64,000 nt of DNA. Origin: Bacteroidales bacterium. Lineage in GTDB: Bacteria > Bacteroidota > Bacteroidia > Bacteroidales > UBA932. The notes beneath the pieces are model-generated. The model did no database searches. It had not been told where the DNA came from and saw only the letters and a program-made list of their open reading frames with translations. This document shows positions 26,500 to 36,500 of the stretch, piece by piece; positions within the stretch are counted from its first letter, which is position 1; each line of letters begins with the position of its first letter. Where the stretch lies: assembly GCA_017549145.1 (NCBI GenBank), contig JAFYVM010000020.1:1-64000 (forward strand), written 5' to 3'. A program made the position numbers and the translations under genes.

Positions 26500-27554
26500 T
26501 GAGATTTGCGGATATTATAGGTAATCAGACAGTGGCCAAGGCTTTAGCTTCTATGGCTGATAGTGGCCGTGTGGCCCATGCTATGTTGCTGTATGAAAAT
26601 GAGGGCTGTGGAGCGTTGGCGCTGGCTATGGCTTATCTGCAGTATCTTAATTGCGCGAACCCTGTTGACGGTGACTCATGTGGAGAATGCCCATCGTGCC
26701 GCCAGATGTCTAAGTATATCCATCCGGATGTACATTTTGTATTTCCAGTAAATAAAGGTCCGAAGAGTTCTGATGAAAAGCCTACTTCGGAATCCTATAT
26801 AAAGTATTGGAGAGAATTGGCGATTGCCGATCCATATTTTGTTGAGGCTGATCTGCAGAAAGCTATCGGTGTTGAAGGAAAAAGTGGATTGATTGCTGTT
26901 GCTGAGGCGAAGTCGATCATTAACAAGCTTTCGCTGGCCTCTGTGACTGATGGATACAAGGCAGTTGTTTTCTATCTTCCGGAGAAAATGAATCAGGAGA
27001 CAGCCAACAGGCTTCTGAAGATGGTGGAGGAGCCACCTGCAAAGACGCTTTTCCTGTTCATTACTCATGCTCCGGAGAAGGTGTTGCAGACTATATTTTC
27101 CCGCTGCCAGAGCATTAGAGTACTTCCTTTGACCAAGGAGGAGGCTGCACAGGTAAATGCTCAGAAACCGCAGGAGGACAGGGAGGAGTATGATGGCTTC
27201 ATGGATCTGTTTGCAGACCTGATGAATGCTATTATCTCTCGAAATCTAATGAGTGCATTGGAGTGCGGGGAGGCTATGGCTGCACTGGATTCGCGTGAAA
27301 AACAGAAAGCTTTTTGTATCTTTGCCTCCGAGTGCATCAGAAAAATATTTTTGATCCAGCAGAAACTGCCTCAGATTGCTGATATTCCTAGTGAGGAACA
27401 GGAGTTTTATCAGAAGATTTCACAGGGATGTGGCAGGAAGTTCTGCTCAAGATCAATTCCATATATTGAGAAGGTTGTGGCTATGATTGACAGAAACGTT
27501 AATTCAAAGATGCTCTTCTGTGATCTTGTCAACCGTATGTTTTTAAGCGTATGA
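26499..27554 (+). CDS. holB: DNA polymerase III subunit delta'
   Basis: 351 residues of the AAA+ clamp-loader family. A zinc-binding cluster Cys52, Cys61, Cys64, Cys67 (GDSCGECPSC) and sensor segment NRLLKMVEEPPAKTLFLFITHAPEKVLQTIFSRCQSIRV are visible. The P-loop is degenerate (ENEGCGALA instead of GPxGxGKT), as expected for the non-hydrolysing delta' subunit. It loads the sliding clamp with DnaX and HolA. It overlaps ricT by 4 nt (ATGA). Confidence 0.92.
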   Translation: MRFADIIGNQTVAKALASMADSGRVAHAMLLYENEGCGALALAMAYLQYLNCANPVDGDSCGECPSCRQMSKYIHPDVHFVFPVNKGPKSSDEKPTSESYIKYWRELAIADPYFVEADLQKAIGVEGKSGLIAVAEAKSIINKLSLASVTDGYKAVVFYLPEKMNQETANRLLKMVEEPPAKTLFLFITHAPEKVLQTIFSRCQSIRVLPLTKEEAAQVNAQKPQEDREEYDGFMDLFADLMNAIISRNLMSALECGEAMAALDSREKQKAFCIFASECIRKIFLIQQKLPQIADIPSEEQEFYQKISQGCGRKFCSRSIPYIEKVVAMIDRNVNSKMLFCDLVNRMFLSV

Positions 27555-28702
27555 TGAACGAAAAAGAATCAAAGAAATATGATTGCTCACGCGGTTGCAC
27601 CGTTGAGCGTACCGAAAGCGGTGAGTTAGAGTGTACTTACCGCCAAGGTTGTTGTAAGCTTGAGGTCTATGACTGGCTTGATGGTGTGAGTCAGGAGCAG
27701 TGGAATGAGTTTTTTGAGGTTCGTTTCAAGAATACTCGAAAGGGAATCTACCGTAATGCTTCTGGACAGAGCATCAAGACCGGTGATATGGTGATCGTTG
27801 AGGCTGCAAACGGTCATGACTTGGGAATAGTTACCCTTGAGGGTGCTATCATTGCTCGTCAGATGAAGGCCAAGAGGATCAATCCTGAGACTTTCGAGTT
27901 TAAGAAGATCTATAGAAAGGCTAAGCAGTTTGATGTTGAGAAGTGGCAGGAAGCTATTGCTCGTGAGCATGAGGTGATGATCCGTTCACGTCAGATTGCT
28001 GCAGAACTTGGTCTTGAGATGAAGATCGGTGATGTGGAGTTCCAGGGTGATGGATCTAAGGCCATTTTCTATTACATTGCAGATGGTCGTGTGGATTTCC
28101 GTCAGCTCATCAAGGTTTTTGCTGAGGAGTTCCGTATTCGTATCGAGATGAAGCAGATCGGTGCTCGTCAGGAGGCAGGACTCATTGGCGGTCTTGGAGT
28201 TTGCGGACGAGAACTTTGCTGTTCAAACTATATTTCAACATTCCAGTCAATCACTACTTCTGCTGCGCGTGTACAGGATCTGTCATTGAATCCTCAGAAG
28301 CTGGCTGGTCAGTGCGGTAAGCTCAAATGCTGTCTTAACTATGAGACAGCAGTCTATATGGATGCTCAGACACGTATCCCTAAAGTTACTAATCCACTGG
28401 AGTTTGAGGATGGCCTTGCTTACTTGATGAAGACAGATATTCTTAGAGAGGTGATGTACTTCTCTTATGATTCAACATCTCTGGCTAATCTATATCCTTT
28501 GGATGCTTCAGAGGTTCGTGAGATTATCAAGATGAATCGTAATGGTATTCGTCCGGAGTCATTGAAAGCTGATGTAGAGCCACGTATGCCTGAGTTCGTG
28601 TCTGCAGTCGGTGACGATAGCATTACCAGATTTGATGAGGCGCGTAAGAAAAAGAAGAAAAAGAAACATCGCGGCGGTAAAGGACCGAAGAAGGCTGAGT
28701 AA
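27551..28702 (+). CDS. ricT: RicT/YaaT family PSP1 protein
   Basis: 383 residues. The PSP1 core shows GLGVCGRELCCSNY and GQCGKLKCCLNYE, the cysteine pairs that bind an iron-sulfur cluster in the Ric complex of Bacillus. An N-terminal cysteine cluster and a very basic C-terminal tail (KKKKKKHRGGKGPKK) are additional. In Firmicutes RicT takes part in RNA processing with RNase Y; the Bacteroidota role is unproven. The order holB-ricT-gldH-trmB is conserved in Bacteroidales. Confidence 0.88.
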   Translation: MMNEKESKKYDCSRGCTVERTESGELECTYRQGCCKLEVYDWLDGVSQEQWNEFFEVRFKNTRKGIYRNASGQSIKTGDMVIVEAANGHDLGIVTLEGAIIARQMKAKRINPETFEFKKIYRKAKQFDVEKWQEAIAREHEVMIRSRQIAAELGLEMKIGDVEFQGDGSKAIFYYIADGRVDFRQLIKVFAEEFRIRIEMKQIGARQEAGLIGGLGVCGRELCCSNYISTFQSITTSAARVQDLSLNPQKLAGQCGKLKCCLNYETAVYMDAQTRIPKVTNPLEFEDGLAYLMKTDILREVMYFSYDSTSLANLYPLDASEVREIIKMNRNGIRPESLKADVEPRMPEFVSAVGDDSITRFDEARKKKKKKKHRGGKGPKKAE

Positions 28703-29173
28703 ATGAATTTTCAGTTGCACATAAATAACGTGATAAGAGCTACAGTGCTGGTTATAATTGCCGCTGTAGCCCTTGTTTCATGTGGTGCTCCGATTGTGAG
28801 CGATGAGTTTCGCTCAATTTCTGATAGAGATTCCTTAGGACGTTTCGCATTTGATCTGGATATGTCAGACTCGTTGGTCAGATACGATATCGCGTTTTAT
28901 ACCAGGGTGGATTCTGGCGAAAAGTCATTTTCTCAGATGTCGGATATTCCTATAAATGTTGAATTTACTGCGCCTTCCGGGGAGGTGTATTCAGAGGATA
29001 TTTATTGGCCAAAGTCTAGTTTTAATACAGAGAGGATGGGAACGTACGATTCGTGTGTGGACTATCGGGTTTCTTGTGAGCCAGTAGAATATGGAATGTG
29101 GAAGATGTGTCTGACCGTGGCGCCAGTGAGAGGATTGTGTGGAGTTGGAGTGATTTTGAGTTCTAAAAAGTAA
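28703..29173 (+). CDS. gldH: GldH-like lipoprotein
   Basis: 156 residues with lipobox LVSC (Cys27). The body DSLVRYDIAFYTRVDSG... PSGEVYSEDIYWPKSS... and C-terminal WKMCLTVAPVRGLCGVGVIL match the gliding-motility lipoprotein GldH. The position between ricT and trmB is the conserved one. Many non-gliding Bacteroidales retain gldH, so presence alone does not show motility. The ATG follows the ricT stop by one base. Confidence 0.8.
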   Translation: MNFQLHINNVIRATVLVIIAAVALVSCGAPIVSDEFRSISDRDSLGRFAFDLDMSDSLVRYDIAFYTRVDSGEKSFSQMSDIPINVEFTAPSGEVYSEDIYWPKSSFNTERMGTYDSCVDYRVSCEPVEYGMWKMCLTVAPVRGLCGVGVILSSKK

Positions 29174-29184
29174 GAGTAGTTACT

Positions 29185-30009
29185 ATGGGAAAGGATAAGC
29201 TTAGAAAGTTTAGAGAGAATGAGACATTCAGATGTCTCTTGCAGCCTGCAACTGATGAGGTGTTGAGGAAAGATCATCCTATTAAGGGTAATTGGGGTCG
29301 AACTATGTTCGGTAATGATAATCCGATTGTCCTTGAGCTTGGATGTGGCAAGGGAGATTATACCGTGGATCTTGCTGAGCGCAATCCTTCATGTAATTAT
29401 ATCGGAGTTGATATCAAGGGGGCGCGTCTTTGGAAAGGAGCCAAGTATGCCGAGGAGCATGGATTGAAGAATGTTGCTTTCCTTCGTACGCGTATTGAGT
29501 TCATCGAGTCTTTGTTTGCTCCGGGAGAAGTGTCAGAGGTGTGGATTACTTTTGCGGACCCTCAGATCGGACGTGAGAAGAAGCGTTTGACTGCTCCGTT
29601 GTTTATGAATCGTTACCGCAACTTCCTTAAGGAGGGCGGAATTGTGCATCTGAAGACAGATAGCCGTTATCTTCACGAGTATTCTCGTGCTATGGCAGAG
29701 CAGAATGATTTGAAGATACTTGCTTGTGGCACAGATATTTATGGGGCTGACCGCGAAGGACTTTATGCTAGTGAGCTGTCCTCAGTGAGTGGCCGTGCTG
29801 CAGTGGATGCATTGTTTGAAGTGCAGACTTTCTATGAGTCCCAGTATCTGGCTCAGGGATTCCCGATTACTTATCTTGCCTTTGTCGCTGATCACGAGGG
29901 TGAGTTTGTCAGTCCAGAGTGGGATGAGGATACATGGAAGGACGAGAATCACCATTTCGTGATCCCGTCAGGTCTTTCAGTCGCTTCTAAATTTTATCCG
30001 GAGGCGTAA
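29185..30009 (+). CDS. trmB: tRNA (guanine-N7-)-methyltransferase
   Basis: 274 residues with AdoMet motif I PIVLELGCGKGDYTVDLAERNP and the TrmB hallmark ITFADPQIGREKKRLTAPLFMNRY (usually FPDPWPKKRH). It methylates G46 of tRNA variable loops. The family DPWPK motif is altered to DPQIGREKK, as in other Bacteroidales TrmB. A C-terminal extension of about 45 residues (HEGEFVSPEWDEDTWKDEN) is present. It converges on miaA with a 4-nt gap. Confidence 0.88.
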   Translation: MGKDKLRKFRENETFRCLLQPATDEVLRKDHPIKGNWGRTMFGNDNPIVLELGCGKGDYTVDLAERNPSCNYIGVDIKGARLWKGAKYAEEHGLKNVAFLRTRIEFIESLFAPGEVSEVWITFADPQIGREKKRLTAPLFMNRYRNFLKEGGIVHLKTDSRYLHEYSRAMAEQNDLKILACGTDIYGADREGLYASELSSVSGRAAVDALFEVQTFYESQYLAQGFPITYLAFVADHEGEFVSPEWDEDTWKDENHHFVIPSGLSVASKFYPEA

Positions 30010-30013
30010 TCAA

Positions 30014-31114
30014 TTATACATTCGTCCAGTGGATGGTGATGCCCTTGCGTTCCATACCTCGGAACCAGGTCATCTGACGTTTTGCGAATTGATGAATTGC
30101 TGTAGCTAGCTGCTGACGCATTTCTTCGAATGTGAGTTCGCCAATTACGTGCTGAGTTACGAATTTATATTCCAGACCGTAGTAGATAAGGTCTTCTGAT
30201 GGGATACCACTCTCGATCAAGCTACGGATTTCTTCTACCATACCTTCTTCAAGGCGGGCGTCAAGACGGGCGTCTATCTTTGCGTTGCGCACTTCGCGTG
30301 AAACCAAGGTTCCGATGTAGTATGTGTTTTTCGGAAGGAAGGCAGTGCGCTGTACAGGGTGCTCTGCTTCGTAAATCGCAATCTCGAGTGCGCGTATCAG
30401 GCGTTTGCGAGTGTCGTAGTCAGTGTTGTTGTGGAGCGGTTTGAGGGCAGCAAGTCTGGCAATGAGGGTCTCGTCGGTTTCTTTTTCGAGCTCTGCTCTG
30501 AGTTCTGGATCAGGTGGGACTTCAGGCAGTGAGTAGCCGCAGGTTGCAGCTTCAATGTATAGTCCGCTACCGCCGCAAAGGATAGGGATTCCTCCACGCT
30601 CGACTATGTCCTTATACGCCTTTTCGAAGTCGCGTTGGTATTCAAAGATATTGTATTTTGTACCGGCGTCAACTATGTCCATCAGGTGGTACGGGATTTC
30701 TTCGTACTCACCCAGGTCCTTTCCGGTTCCTATGTCCATGCCTCTATACACCTGTCTTGAGTCGGCGGAGATGATTTCTGCGCCAGCCAGAGGTCTGTGA
30801 CCTCTCGGACGTTCGCTTCGCTCACCCCACCACTGCGCTTTGCTTGTGGTCCCCCCGCTTCCGTGCCGCGGGTGGCACGGTCCTCGATGGTCACAGACCT
30901 CTGGCTTCATCGCGGTTTCATCTTCCAATAATGCGTTGATCTGGCGGGCCAGTTTGACTGCATAACGTGTTTTTCCTGAGGCGGTTGGTCCTAGGACGCA
31001 GATCAGGTCGATTTCTCCGGCGAGGTATTTGTCTAGGAGTTCTTTGACGTTGATTTCCTCGGCAGGGGGTAGTTCTGCCATTGGGGGAATTGGTGTGAAG
31101 GGTCTTTTTGCCAT
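30014..31114 (-). CDS. miaA: tRNA dimethylallyltransferase with an in-frame palindromic insertion
   Basis: 366 residues. P-loop GPTASGKT (42-49), then IISADSRQVYRGMDIGTGKDL and the LCGGSGLYIEA and DYDTRKRLIRALEI blocks identify MiaA, which prenylates A37 of UNN-decoding tRNAs. The GTGKDL variant corresponds to a second MiaA type in Bacteroidales. Residues about 70-110 (PEVCDHRGPCHPRHG... GHRPLAG) have no counterpart in the family, where only a few residues separate the P-loop helix from SADSRQ. This segment is exactly encoded by an inverted-repeat element at 30785-30906. The frame stays open, so the protein may remain functional with a surface loop. Confidence 0.88.
   Translation of the reverse strand: MAKRPFTPIPPMAELPPAEEINVKELLDKYLAGEIDLICVLGPTASGKTRYAVKLARQINALLEDETAMKPEVCDHRGPCHPRHGSGGTTSKAQWWGERSERPRGHRPLAGAEIISADSRQVYRGMDIGTGKDLGEYEEIPYHLMDIVDAGTKYNIFEYQRDFEKAYKDIVERGGIPILCGGSGLYIEAATCGYSLPEVPPDPELRAELEKETDETLIARLAALKPLHNNTDYDTRKRLIRALEIAIYEAEHPVQRTAFLPKNTYYIGTLVSREVRNAKIDARLDARLEEGMVEEIRSLIESGIPSEDLIYYGLEYKFVTQHVIGELTFEEMRQQLATAIHQFAKRQMTWFRGMERKGITIHWTNV
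30785..30906. repeat. Palindromic element inserted in frame within miaA
   Basis: The element is bounded by an 18-bp perfect terminal inverted repeat, 30785-30802 with 30889-30906. Inside lies a second hairpin, CCGTGCC...GGCACGG near 30860-30880. Length is 122 bp and the reading frame of miaA is kept. It looks like a non-autonomous MITE/RPE-type element. Confidence 0.8.
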
Positions 31115-31133
31115 GCTTAGTCAATTCGTGGTA

Positions 31134-31141
31134 CAAATATA
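31134..31141 (-). promoter_or_regulatory. -7 box of miaA
   Basis: CAAATATA reads TATATTTG on the minus strand, 19 nt ahead of the miaA ATG. Confidence 0.55.
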
Positions 31142-31180
31142 GTATTTTGTATCGAGAGTTAGCATTTTGCGAAAAAGCAG

Positions 31181-31188
31181 TATCTTTG
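31181..31188 (+). promoter_or_regulatory. -7 box of smpB
   Basis: TATCTTTG lies 120 nt ahead of the smpB ATG, giving a leader of about 115 nt that contains two hairpins. No TTTG is at the proper distance upstream. Confidence 0.5.
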
Positions 31189-31205
31189 CGACGGGTGTTT
31201 TGTTG

Positions 31206-31288
31206 TTTGTCCACGAAAATGCCTGTTTGGTGGACAAACCAAGGAAAAAATTAGTGATTGTCCACGAAATGCCCATTTTTGTGGATAA
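31206..31288 (+). other. Two tandem related hairpins in the smpB leader
   Basis: TTTGTCCAC (31206-31214) pairs with GTGGACAAA (31230-31238), and TTGTCCAC (31258-31265) pairs with GTGGATAA (31281-31288). Both units share TTGTCCACGAAA followed by TGCC, so they are a duplicated motif. Confidence 0.6.
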
Positions 31289-31308
31289 GAGAGAAGAAAA
31301 TTTGAATT

Positions 31309-31758
31309 ATGCCGAAAGCGAAGAGCAGTGTAGAGATTAAGAATAGGAGAGCCTCATTTGATTACGAGTTCATTGAGACTTTCCAGGCGGGTATTGTGCT
31401 TACCGGCACAGAGATCAAGTCCATCAGGGCAGGCAAAGCCTCTCTAGTGGATACCTTCTGTTACTTTAGTGGTAACGAATTGTATGTCAAGAATATGCAT
31501 ATCGCGGAATATTGGTGGGGAAGCTGGGGAAAGCATGATCCGCGCCGTGATCGCAAGCTACTTCTTAGTCGTAAAGAGCTGAATAAGCTTCAGCGTGCAG
31601 TAAAGGAGAAGGGTTTGACTATCGTAGGAGTGAAGCTTTATATTGCAGATAATGGATATGCTAAGATTCTGATAGCTCTCGCTCGTGGTAAGAAGGAGTA
31701 TGATAAGCGTGCTTCTATCAAGGAGAAGGATCTTCGCCGCGAGATGGATCGAATGTAA
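31309..31758 (+). CDS. smpB: SsrA-binding protein SmpB
   Basis: 149 residues, the usual length. The [39 protein letters not shown] segment and C-terminal [22 protein letters not shown] are the SmpB signature. It binds tmRNA and brings it to stalled ribosomes for trans-translation. It has its own promoter and a structured leader. The tmRNA gene was not seen in this window. Confidence 0.97.
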   Translation: MPKAKSSVEIKNRRASFDYEFIETFQAGIVLTGTEIKSIRAGKASLVDTFCYFSGNELYVKNMHIAEYWWGSWGKHDPRRDRKLLLSRKELNKLQRAVKEKGLTIVGVKLYIADNGYAKILIALARGKKEYDKRASIKEKDLRREMDRM

Positions 31759-31817
31759 TCAGTGTTTATACCGGATAGTAACGTAAAATGTAAGTTGTTG
31801 ATCTATAGCTATATATG

Positions 31818-31853
31818 CAAACTGCGTGCTGCCATTTGGCAGCACGCAGTTTG
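31818..31853. terminator. Hairpin between convergent smpB and metK
   Basis: A 16-bp perfect stem, 31818-31833 with 31838-31853, with a 4-nt loop ATTT lies 59 nt after smpB and 41 nt after metK on the other strand. The T-tracts are short, but the position suits a shared bidirectional terminator. Confidence 0.75.
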
Positions 31854-31894
31854 TGTAAAGCGCTGGTAGTTAGCGCCTTGTATTTCACGGTGTT

Positions 31895-33214
31895 TTATAG
31901 TCCGAAAGCAGCTTTGATCATGTCAACTGAGTCGAGGAGCTCCCAGCCGAAGAACTGTACATATTCTGTAGTCTTCACGCCGTTGCGAATGAGAGTTACA
32001 GATTCCTTGTATGGAGTACGTCCTACGTGGCCGTATGAAGCTGTTGGCTCATAGATAGGCTTCTTGAGACCGAACTTCTCGATGATCTTTGCTGGACGGA
32101 GGTCGAAGAGTGTGTTGATCTTTTCTGCGATTTCTGCGTCTGAAAGTCCGTTAGCTGCTGTGCCATAAGTGTTTACGAAAACGCTAAGTGGGCGAGCAAC
32201 TCCGATTGCGTATGATACCTGAACGAGCATTTCGCGAGCGACACCAGCTGCTACCATGTTCTTTGCGATGTAGCGTGCTGCGTAAGCTGCTGAACGGTCA
32301 ACCTTTGATGGGTCCTTTCCTGAAAATGCTCCACCACCGTGTGCACCCTTTCCACCATAAGTGTCAACGATGATCTTACGACCTGTAAGTCCAGTGTCTC
32401 CGTGTGGACCTCCGATCACGAACTTACCTGTTGGGTTTACGTGAAGGATGTAGTCACCCTTGAAGAGGGCTGCAGTCTCTGCAGGAAGTGTCTCGATGAG
32501 CATTGGAAGAAGGATATTCTGAACATCCTCGCGGATCTTTGCCTGCATAGCCTCGTCTACGCGCTTCTGACCGTACTGCTCACAACCCTCAGCATAAGTC
32601 ATCTTGCCAAGAGATGCAGGAGTGAACTCATCATGTTGAGTAGAGATTACGATTGTGTGTACGCGTACAGGCTGATTAGTCTCTCCGTCATACTCGATGG
32701 TAAACTGTGACTTTGAGTCTGGACGAAGGTAAGGCATGAGCTCAGGCTTCTGCTTGCGGATCTTAGCAAGAAGAAGGAGTGCCTGGTGAGAAAGGGCGAG
32801 CGGAAGCGGCATGTACTCCTTAGTGTCACAGCATGCGTATCCGAACATCATACCCTGATCTCCAGCGCCCTGTGCGTCAGCATCTTCTCCTACCACACCA
32901 CGATTGATGTCAACACTCTGCTCGTGAAGGGCTGAAAGGATACCACATGAGTTTCCGTCGAACATATAGTCGGCGTTGTTGTAGCCGATCTTGTTGATGA
33001 CACGACGTACTGTCTTTGGAATATCGACGTAAGCGTCCTCTGAACGTACCTCACCTCCAACTACAACGAGGCCTGTGCTGCAGAATGTCTCGCAAGCTAC
33101 CTTAGACTCTGGGTCCTGGCGGAGGAATTCGTCAAGAATTGCATCGGAAATCTGATCCGAAACCTTGTCTGGGTGTCCTTCTGACACCGATTCTGATGTA
33201 AATAAATAGTTCAT
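31895..33214 (-). CDS. metK: S-adenosylmethionine synthetase
   Basis: 439 residues from ATG 33214 ([28 protein letters not shown]); an upstream in-frame start at 33274 would lie within the terminator region and is rejected. The hexapeptide [12 protein letters not shown] and the phosphate-binding [19 protein letters not shown] are intact. It makes AdoMet from methionine and ATP. Expression is probably shut down by AdoMet through the SAM-II riboswitch and terminator in its leader. Confidence 0.97.
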   Translation of the reverse strand: MNYLFTSESVSEGHPDKVSDQISDAILDEFLRQDPESKVACETFCSTGLVVVGGEVRSEDAYVDIPKTVRRVINKIGYNNADYMFDGNSCGILSALHEQSVDINRGVVGEDADAQGAGDQGMMFGYACCDTKEYMPLPLALSHQALLLLAKIRKQKPELMPYLRPDSKSQFTIEYDGETNQPVRVHTIVISTQHDEFTPASLGKMTYAEGCEQYGQKRVDEAMQAKIREDVQNILLPMLIETLPAETAALFKGDYILHVNPTGKFVIGGPHGDTGLTGRKIIVDTYGGKGAHGGGAFSGKDPSKVDRSAAYAARYIAKNMVAAGVAREMLVQVSYAIGVARPLSVFVNTYGTAANGLSDAEIAEKINTLFDLRPAKIIEKFGLKKPIYEPTASYGHVGRTPYKESVTLIRNGVKTTEYVQFFGWELLDSVDMIKAAFGL

Positions 33215-33256
33215 ATCGTATGTTTGATTTTTTTTTGTCCAAGTTGACAATAGGGC

Positions 33257-33285
33257 AATAAAAAAGCCCCACAAAAATGCGGAGC
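33257..33285 (-). terminator. Regulated terminator in the metK leader
   Basis: On the minus strand GCTCCGCA (33285-33278) pairs with TGTGGGGC (33273-33266), with two G-U pairs, around TTTT, followed by TTTTTTATT. It lies between the SAM-II aptamer and the metK ATG, the place for an expression-platform attenuator. Confidence 0.8.
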
Positions 33286-33339
33286 GAACACAAAAACACT
33301 AAACATTGTTATGAAAAAGACGGCACTAGGCCCATCATT

Positions 33340-33389
33340 TACATTTTAGCATTTTTTCAAGTGGTTGCAAGCGGTCAAATCTCTCCACA
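33340..33389 (-). ncRNA. SAM-II riboswitch aptamer upstream of metK
   Basis: Read on the minus strand, the leader has GTGG (33388-33385), AGAGATTTGACCGCTTGCAA, CCAC (33364-33361), a short A-rich linker and GCTAAA (33350-33345). This matches the SAM-II (SAM-alpha) pattern: P1 stem, conserved GATTTG...CCG...TTGCAA loop, and 3' GCTAAA forming the pseudoknot. The family is best known from alphaproteobacterial metA/metX leaders but also occurs in Bacteroidota. The remainder of the 353-bp space between metK and the next gene holds the terminator and two divergent promoters. Confidence 0.88.
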
Positions 33390-33401
33390 TTTTTTCGGCC
33401 G

Positions 33402-33431
33402 CAAAGGTAGATAAAATTCTCTGATTTGCAA
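33402..33431 (-). promoter_or_regulatory. Promoter of metK
   Basis: On the minus strand TTG (33431-33429) and TACCTTTG (33409-33402) are 19 bp apart. Transcription would start about 5 nt before the SAM-II aptamer. Confidence 0.65.
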
Positions 33432-33523
33432 GTGTTTGAACAGAAATTTTTAATGTTTGCTATAAGGTGAAAAATAAGCATAAAAGATTACTGATTTAGC
33501 TTTCTTAAACGGTTAAAATTTAC

Positions 33524-33531
33524 TATCTTCG
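33524..33531 (+). promoter_or_regulatory. -7 box of the Oar-like receptor gene
   Basis: TATCTTCG matches TAnnTTTG with one mismatch, 37 nt ahead of the ATG at 33568. Confidence 0.45.
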
Positions 33532-33567
33532 CGGCACGAAAAAATTTTTAATTTTAACTAAAACGTT

Positions 33568-36500
33568 ATGAAACAAACAATTAAGTGTCTAATTGCTGCT
33601 TTTGCGGCAATGCTTATGAGCGTGGCAGCCTTCGCACAGGTTACCACATCTGCTCTGGGTGGACGAGTTGTTGACGCTAACGGTGAGCCTGTAGTAGGTG
33701 CAGCAGTTGTTGCTACACACGAGCCTTCAGGTACTGTTTACGGTGTCGTAACAAACAACGACGGACGTTATGCCATCAACGGTATGCGTGCCGGTGGTCC
33801 TTACAAGGTGGAAATTTCATGCCTTGGCTACCAGACTCTTGCTTACACTGATGTAACTCTTCAGCTCGCTGAGACTTCTGCTCTCAACGGTACATTGAGC
33901 GAAGATTCTCAGATGCTTGGTGAGGCCATGGTAGTTGCAGCTCCTGTTTCTAAATTCTCTGCGGAGAAGATGGGTTCGGCTACAAACATTTCAAGCAAAG
34001 AGATTTCTGCGATTCCTACAATCAGCAGAAGCCTTTCTGACATTACACGTCTTTCTCCATATGGCGGAAACGGTATGAGCTTCGCTGGATCGGACGGCCG
34101 TACTGCTAACTTCACAGTCGATGGAGCAAACTTCAACAACAACTTCGGTCTTTCGGATGCTCTTCCTGGTGGTGGTACTCCTATCTCAATCGATGCAATC
34201 GAGGAAATGCAGGTTGTTATCTCTCCTTACGATGTACGTCAGACAAACTTTATCGGTGGTGGTGTGAACGCTATTACCAAGTCTGGTACAAACACATTCA
34301 AGGGTTCCGCTTACATTTATCACCGCAACGAGAACATGCGTGGTAATTGGGCTGCCGGACAGGAGGTTGTCGGTGCGCGTGACAAGGATCGTAACACAAC
34401 TTACGGTTTCACTCTCGGTGGTCCTATCATCAAGAACAAACTCTTCTTCTTCGTGAATGCGGAGTACTCAAGCACCCCTACTGTTGTAAACAGATGGCAT
34501 GGTTCGACTGATGGCGCGTTTGATGAAAATACCTACACATCTCGTACTCTCACCAAGGACCTTCAGGATGTATCTGAGTATGTGAAGAAGGAGTATGGCT
34601 ATGACACAGGTTCTTGGACTAACTTCCCTGCAACAAACACAAACTTCAAGGTTCTTGCACGTGTGGACTGGAACATCAACGATGCACACAAGCTTGCAGT
34701 AAGATATAACTACACTTTGAATCAGGTCTGGAAGATGGCTAACGCTTCGTCTGTGGACGGCGGTTCGCGTTCTTCATTTGCACGTTTCTCTGAGTACGGT
34801 ATGTCTTATGTGAACTCGTTGTATTCACAGGATAACCTTGCAACTTCTGTTACTCTCGATCTTAACAGCCGTTTCTCTGACAATCTTCATAACCAGTTCC
34901 TCGCTACTTTCTCTAAGCTTGATGATATGCGTGGTACTAACTCAGAGGATTTTCCGTTCATTGACATCCGTAACGATGACGGAAGCGCAGTTCTTCCTTA
35001 CATCTCACTCGGTTATGAGCTCTTCACTTGGAACAACGGTGTTCACAACAACAATATCCTCGTAAAGGATGACCTTACTTACTATGCTGGTAACCATAAG
35101 CTTACAGCTGGTGTTTCTTATGAGTATCAGATGGCTGACAACTCATATATGAGAAATGGTACAGGTTACTATCGTTACTACAGCCTTCAGGACTTCTATG
35201 ACAAGAAGGCTCCGGAGGTAGTGAACCTTACTTATGGTTACGATGGTGAGGCAAATCCTGCAGCGCGTGTTCAGTTCCACAAGGCTGGTATCTATGCACA
35301 GGATGAGTGGAACGTAAATGAGCAGTTCAAGCTTACTTATGGTCTCCGTCTTGATGGTCTCTTCTTTGATAATCAGGACCTTATCCGTAATAATGCAATC
35401 TACGACCTCCATTATGGTGATGGTGAGTGTACTCTTCAGAGAGATGCAGACAAGAAGATTGTCAAGGATTGTGATGGCAAGCATATTGACACAGGTAAGT
35501 GGCCAACTGCATCTATAACAGTTTCTCCACGTGTCGGTTTCTCTTGGGACATCTTTGGAGACAACAGTCTTAAACTTCGTGGAGGTACGGGTTTCTTCTC
35601 TGGACGTCTTCCACTTGTGTTCTTTACAAACATGCCTACAAACTCAGCGATGGTACAGAGTGCTGCTGTAATTAATGGTAAGACTCAGGCTCCTAATTGG
35701 TATACAGGTCCTACAGTTGAGAAGGATGGTATCAAGTATATCGATATGGAAGCATTTGCTGGTGGAATACTTAATCGTCAGGAACTTTACGAGAAGCTCG
35801 TAGGCTATGGTTTCCCTACAACAGTTTCTCCAGAGGATGGTCAGCTTCCATCTCCTGACAAGGGAGTTGCTGCCGTTTCTCCTAAATTCAAGATGCCACA
35901 GGTCTGGAAGACTTCTGTTGCAATCGATTATAACTTCCCTACATCATTCCCATTCTCTATCAGCGCAGAGGGTATTTACAACAAGACAATCAACGGTGTA
36001 GTTCTTCGTGACTGGAGCGTTAAGTCTGTTGACGGCTTTGCAAGATTGAATGGTGCTGATAACCGTCCTCTTTATGAGAACTTCAAGAAGACAGGCCCGG
36101 ACGGAAAGAACCTTATCAATGCATATGTTCTTGAGAACACACACAAGGGTTATGGTTATTCTGGAACTCTCACAATGAAGATGGCTCCTGTTCAGGGACT
36201 TAACTTGACAGCATCTTATACTCACACTGTATCTAAGGAACTTACTGGTATGCCTGGTTCTGACGCTTCTTCAGTTTTGAACTACATGGGTACAGTTTAT
36301 GGTCCTAACGATCCAGGTCTTCACAACTCACAGTATGTTACTCCTGATCGTGTAGTTGCTTCAGCTACATATTCTGACAAGGCTAACAACCATTTCAGCC
36401 TTATCTACGAGTCTTGGAGAGGTGGTTACAACTACTCTTACATGACAGCAAACGATATGAACGGTGACGGTTTCAACTATGACCTTATCTATATCCCTAC

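Noticed and set aside
26532-26630. Degenerate P-loop in holB as a sign of gene decay
   Set aside because: The delta' subunit normally lacks a functional Walker A motif; the zinc cysteines and other motifs are intact.
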